Assembly (NCBI GenBank): GCA_016212665.1 | Contig: JACREZ010000032.1 | Location: 191,566-255,565 of the forward strand | DNA from: Ignavibacteriota bacterium | GTDB lineage: Bacteria > Bacteroidota > Ignavibacteria > UBA10030 > SZUA-254 | Length of the DNA: 64,000 nucleotides | Reading direction: 5' to 3' | Shown here: positions 60,208 through 64,000 of the stretch, in pieces | How the letters are laid out: each line of letters begins with the position of its first letter | Position numbering within the stretch: position 1 is the stretch's first letter | Made by a program: the position numbers and the translations under genes | Notes under the pieces: generated by a model | The model's database searches: none | What the model was told of the DNA's origin: nothing | What the model saw: only the letters and a program-made list of their open reading frames with translations

Positions 60208-62976
60208 CTAACGCATCAAGACAAGTTTCTTCACCTGCGAACCGGCATCTGTTGAAAGGCGATAGAAATATACTCCGCTTGGAATGTTACTTGCGTTCCA
60301 TTTTCTGTCGTAAACTCCCGGATGTAATTCCTCATTTACAATCATAGCGACTTCCCTTCCCAAAATATCAAACACCTTCAGCGTGACCAATCCGAAATCC
60401 GAAATCCGAAATCCGAAATTTGTTGTCGGATTAAACGGATTCGGATAATTCTGAGCAAGTGAAAATTGTTCCGGCAGTTCCATCATACCGTCATCAACGC
60501 CGAGAGGAATGCCCAGTTCTTCGTTACTTCTGTTTGTATAAATCAGAACAGAATATGATGGGATTGTAACACTCTCAATTGTCAAACTGTCGGAATAAAA
60601 TGAACTTTGGTCGAAGACATTATACCAGGTCCCGGTGCGGAGCCACGGGACATTTGTAACCGTTTGAGGAAGATTACTGAGATTGGCGATGATTTCAATT
60701 GCCGCTCCGGTATCAGCATCATTGAACCCCCAGACCAAAACTTTTTTCGAATCGTACTTGTACTGCTTTACCAATGAACCCTGATACAACGCAGGATTAT
60801 ATTTTCTCTGCATGATAAGCGTTTTATAAAATTGGAAATGAGATTTGCCGCGGGCGGTTCTATAGACGTTCCATTCGACAGGACGATAATCCAATTTATT
60901 GCCGTCCCAACCGCGAGGTGCACTAAACTCAATTCCTTCCCAAAGCATTGGAATACCAAGCGAGGTAAACATGAAGGTTGCATAAAGTTTATCACGTTGT
61001 AATGCTGTTGCCGTATCAACGTGCTGATAATGAACCATTTCATAAAACAATGATTGTTCATCATGATTTGAAGTCGCGTTGACGGGACCGGTTCTATCTG
61101 CATAACTTGTTGGAGAACCAGGGGTATCATTGCTTGAATATGCCCCTAAACCCAGAATAAGATTTTCAACTGTACTCAATGAGGGTTGTTGATTTGGAAC
61201 TACGTGTTTAAAAACTTCATCTCTAAAACTGTCATGCCAGCCACCATTTAATCCGCTGTAATAAATCAACGCAGGACTTTCAGGAAGATGTTCGGCAATC
61301 TGGTAAATTGAATTGTTGTATTCACGTGCGATTTTGTTCGCCCAACCTAAAATTCCTTTCGTTGTATCGAAGCGACTCCATCCGATACCTTGTGTATAAT
61401 CATACCGGAAACCATCAATATGATATTCATCTATCCACATTTTTTGAGCAGCGTAGACCAAATCCTGTGTCTCTTGCGTCCAATGGTCCATGTCTTTAAA
61501 GAACTGAAGTTCATCTTCATTCGGGCGCTTATCATTGATAAGTTTGAAATAAGGATTAGAAGCTTCATTTGGATTCATTTGCCAGAGAGCGCTTGTTTCA
61601 TTCAAATGATTATAAACAACATCTAAGATAACGGCGATTCCTCTACCATGTGCCGAATCTACAAATTCCTTAAAATCTCGCGGAGTACCGAAGGATGGCT
61701 CAAGCGCGAAATAACTATTCAAATCATACCCCCACGAAAAACCTGACGTACCGATGTTTCCATAATCCATGACGGGCATTAACTCAATTGCATTCACACC
61801 AAGTGAGTCAAGATATGATAAAAGATTTCTCATACGAAACCATTTAACTTGACCCGGCGATAAATTGTAATAACCTCCTGCAAATTCTGTAACATTTAAT
61901 TCATACATGATTAGTTTATTCAGCGGGGGACGATTATACCCGTCATCCTGCCATTGATAATCATCATACGTTAACCCCGAAGGACCAACAGTAAACTTCG
62001 TTAATCCATTATTTGATACCTGTCTTCCATAAGGATCGGGTATTCGTTGCGCAGGCTCGATCTCATAAATATATTCATACGTACCTGAATCAAGTTTCAC
62101 ATTCATCCACCAACCATAAGGTGAAGGAGTTCTTCTCATCAATAAAGGAGTTGCAGTTTCGATTGATTGCCCACTCTGTACGACTTTCAACAAAACATAA
62201 TCCTTGCTCGTCGGTACTTCCACCCAGAATGATGTCGAATCATTTGACGCTGGACTTGGCAACGTGACTCCCTTTTTTGCATATATAGGAACAGGCAGTG
62301 TTGTAGGAACGAAACCGCCTTTTGAATAAACTACTGAATCGCCATGATTGTTGTATGCAACAAGTCGAATATAATTTGATTTTGGAAATGGTGTAGCAAG
62401 AACGGTGTCTATTATTCGTGTGCTCTTATTATAGCAATCAGTAATGTCCATTGAAGTAAGAACTGCATCTTGAGTTGTCCCTTGGTGAAGAATGACCGAA
62501 GTAATCGTGTCACTATTGGCTCGAACCAAGCCGATTGTTAATCGTGTAATATTACTTCCAGAAACTGTCTGATAGAATTGAAACCAAAATAATTTCTTCA
62601 TCCGAAGAACAGAGTTGTTATTATCACTTGCATTCTGTTCCGGATTGAGTGGGTCAGGCATCCAGTTGTTTCCACCCTGATTAAGTTTGTATTGAAAAAC
62701 TGAATCACCAAGGGTTCTTCGTGAATCAGACGCATCATGTATTTTGAATGAATACGTTTTTGTCCATGCCGATAATGAAGAATTGTAGGTCATTTGTGAA
62801 GCAGCGGTATTTGGTGTCCAACCATTAAATTGACCAGGTAAATACATCGTCGGTGTTGCAGGGAAATGAGCCCGAAACGTTATCGTCACACTATCCGCAC
62901 TCGTTTGTGCAAAAACATTAAAAGAACAAAGGAAAATGACACAGAGGAGTAATTTCGTTTTCATAGTAAATGTCAT
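60208..62976 (-). CDS. Secreted GH13 alpha-amylase with T9SS sorting domain
   Basis: 922 residues. Signal peptide (1-23), a starch-binding-like beta domain (MYLPGQFNGWTP, about 25-130), Ig-like strands, then a GH13 barrel (about 350-750) with all four regions: LDVVYNHLNE, DGFRYDYTQG (nucleophile Asp), YQIAEHLPE (Glu), SNHDEQS. The C-terminal 85 residues are the sorting domain (LAQNYPNPFNPTTN, DILGREVAMIV, GVYFYRLST). Exported by the type IX system to degrade starch outside the cell. An in-frame heptamer array (TCCGAAA units) lies inside the sorting domain. Confidence 0.9.
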   Translation of the reverse strand: MTFTMKTKLLLCVIFLCSFNVFAQTSADSVTITFRAHFPATPTMYLPGQFNGWTPNTAASQMTYNSSLSAWTKTYSFKIHDASDSRRTLGDSVFQYKLNQGGNNWMPDPLNPEQNASDNNNSVLRMKKLFWFQFYQTVSGSNITRLTIGLVRANSDTITSVILHQGTTQDAVLTSMDITDCYNKSTRIIDTVLATPFPKSNYIRLVAYNNHGDSVVYSKGGFVPTTLPVPIYAKKGVTLPSPASNDSTSFWVEVPTSKDYVLLKVVQSGQSIETATPLLMRRTPSPYGWWMNVKLDSGTYEYIYEIEPAQRIPDPYGRQVSNNGLTKFTVGPSGLTYDDYQWQDDGYNRPPLNKLIMYELNVTEFAGGYYNLSPGQVKWFRMRNLLSYLDSLGVNAIELMPVMDYGNIGTSGFSWGYDLNSYFALEPSFGTPRDFKEFVDSAHGRGIAVILDVVYNHLNETSALWQMNPNEASNPYFKLINDKRPNEDELQFFKDMDHWTQETQDLVYAAQKMWIDEYHIDGFRYDYTQGIGWSRFDTTKGILGWANKIAREYNNSIYQIAEHLPESPALIYYSGLNGGWHDSFRDEVFKHVVPNQQPSLSTVENLILGLGAYSSNDTPGSPTSYADRTGPVNATSNHDEQSLFYEMVHYQHVDTATALQRDKLYATFMFTSLGIPMLWEGIEFSAPRGWDGNKLDYRPVEWNVYRTARGKSHFQFYKTLIMQRKYNPALYQGSLVKQYKYDSKKVLVWGFNDADTGAAIEIIANLSNLPQTVTNVPWLRTGTWYNVFDQSSFYSDSLTIESVTIPSYSVLIYTNRSNEELGIPLGVDDGMMELPEQFSLAQNYPNPFNPTTNFGFRISDFGLVTLKVFDILGREVAMIVNEELHPGVYDRKWNASNIPSGVYFYRLSTDAGSQVKKLVLMR
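60388..60420 (-). repeat. AATCCGA heptamer array inside the amylase gene
   Basis: Four consecutive near-perfect 7-base units (TCCGAAA) at 60391-60418, encoding NFGFRISDFG on the minus strand, between the NPFNPTT motif and the next conserved strand. Confidence 0.8.
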
Positions 62977-62988
62977 TGGAAAATCTTT

Positions 62989-64000
62989 TTATCGTTTGGG
63001 AACAAGTACAACGCCGGACAACGCGGGGATATTTATATCTTTGATTTCTGAACCATCTTTTTTATATGAGACGCTATTCAGTTTATCCGTCCATTCAACA
63101 TCTTGTCCGGTTGCAGTGATAGAAATCGTTCTATCTTCCTCATCATTGTTGAAGAGAACCAGAGCGGCATCGTTGCCATCTTCACGCCAGAAACCGTACA
63201 TCTCCCCTTCATCATCAACAAGAGCAGTTTTGAATGAACCGCGACGTAGCACGGAGACTTCATTTCGTATCTTGATAAGTTTTCTGTACCAATCCTGCAA
63301 ATCAGTATCCCACTGAGATTCATCCCATGGCATCGTGCGTCGGCAATCCGGATCTTTGCCTCCTTCCATTCCGATTTCATCTCCGTAATAGACCATCGGC
63401 GCGCCGAGATATGTCATTTGAAATAAAACAGCAACGCGCATCTTATCCACATCACCCCGCATAAGCGTTAAGAATCGTTCCGTATCATGACTGCCGATGA
63501 GATTTTGCATTGCATAGCTTGCTTCTTCAGGGTAATCTTCCCTGATTTTTTTCAACACGGAATCAAACTCAGTTACATTGGTTAGTTCATTCACGAAGTA
63601 ATCAATCACGGCGTTCCGGAAGCGGTAATTCATCACCGCATGAAATTCATTTCCCTGCAACCACGGCGTTGCATCTTCCCAAAGTTCTCCGACAATATAG
63701 GCATCGGGATTTACTTCCTTAACCAACTTGCACCATTCAATCCAAAAGTCGTGCGACATTTCATTCGGCACATCGAGCCGCCAGCCATCAAGTCCTGTTT
63801 TCATCCAATATTTTGTTACATCAAACAAATACTTCCGCACTTCGGGAGTATCAGCCATCAACTTCGGTAAATCTCCGTAACCCCACCAACACTCGTAATT
63901 GGGTTTGCTTGCGGGTCCCACAGGGAAACTATGCACTTTATACCAGTTGATATATTTCGAGTTCGCTTCGTTCTTGATGATATCATCAAACGCAAAAAAA
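62989..64000 (-). CDS. GH13 alpha-amylase family enzyme, C-terminal part (cut by window end)
   Basis: At least 336 codons, open to the end of the window; the N-terminal half and start lie beyond. Conserved GH13 sites present: GWRLDVPNEM (nucleophile Asp), YIVGELWED (Glu), IGSHDTERF, and YYGDEIGMEGGKDPDCRRTMPW, a segment typical of neopullulanase/cyclomaltodextrinase-type enzymes. The C-terminal beta domain ends at 62989, 12 bases before the secreted amylase gene, so the two share a transcript with the importer genes. Confidence 0.85.
   Translation of the reverse strand, partial: FFAFDDIIKNEANSKYINWYKVHSFPVGPASKPNYECWWGYGDLPKLMADTPEVRKYLFDVTKYWMKTGLDGWRLDVPNEMSHDFWIEWCKLVKEVNPDAYIVGELWEDATPWLQGNEFHAVMNYRFRNAVIDYFVNELTNVTEFDSVLKKIREDYPEEASYAMQNLIGSHDTERFLTLMRGDVDKMRVAVLFQMTYLGAPMVYYGDEIGMEGGKDPDCRRTMPWDESQWDTDLQDWYRKLIKIRNEVSVLRRGSFKTALVDDEGEMYGFWREDGNDAALVLFNNDEEDRTISITATGQDVEWTDKLNSVSYKKDGSEIKDINIPALSGVVLVPKR

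Overview
The window looks like chromosome from a Gram-negative bacterium of the Bacteroidota/Ignavibacteria (FCB) lineage. The evidence is: three secreted proteins ending in the NYPNPFNP-type C-terminal domain used as a type IX secretion (T9SS) sorting signal; a PorV/PorQ-like outer-membrane protein beside a TonB-dependent receptor; and at least five promoter-like sites of the form TTG-N20-TAnnTTT(G), the vegetative promoter pattern described for Bacteroidota. Base composition is moderately AT-rich. I cannot name a genus.

Layout. 1-12760: end of an RluA-type pseudouridine synthase, a metalloprotease/TolB/beta-barrel protein, a GroES-like protein, a duplicated hypothetical gene flanking a secreted propeller protein, an MscS-type TM protein, an M16 protease pair, an HNH nuclease with a damaged or frameshifted 5' end, and trpS. 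12798-23816 (minus): six tightly packed genes for surface proteins (secreted Fn3-like protein, propeller lipoprotein, TonB receptor, PorV-like, NHL lipoprotein, DUF1028-TPR), led by a good promoter. 24027-31591: a short promoter-to-terminator transcription unit, an M1 peptidase, a TPR protein, a DUF2130 protein and a heptad-repeat wHTH protein. 32068-37096: a three-gene PAS/GAF/receiver signalling operon.

37107-38471 is a small accessory pocket. It has three overlapping tiny genes, a 119-bp MITE-like element carrying two GTAG-footed REP hairpins, and an intact tRNA-Pro(GGG) followed four bases later by a GIY-YIG nuclease gene and a duplicated 3' part of the same tRNA. 38474-42841 is a housekeeping operon (histidine kinase to acpS and a MerR regulator).

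43232-64000 is mostly carbohydrate and envelope metabolism: malQ and a type I pullulanase-like GH13, a hybrid kinase, an SGNH/TPR - small TM protein - NodU-type carbamoyltransferase - DUF5989 - CBM48/esterase run, and a maltodextrin ABC importer (MalG, MalF, binding lipoprotein) downstream of two GH13 amylases, the last cut by the window end. No importer ATPase is present here.

Across the window, many intergenic gaps carry degenerate arrays of 7-base units (GTCATTA, GTCATTT, AACCACG, AATCCGA, GTACTTG and others). Several touch or enter coding sequence. Together with the REP hairpins and the tRNA/GIY-YIG locus, they are the least ordinary features here.
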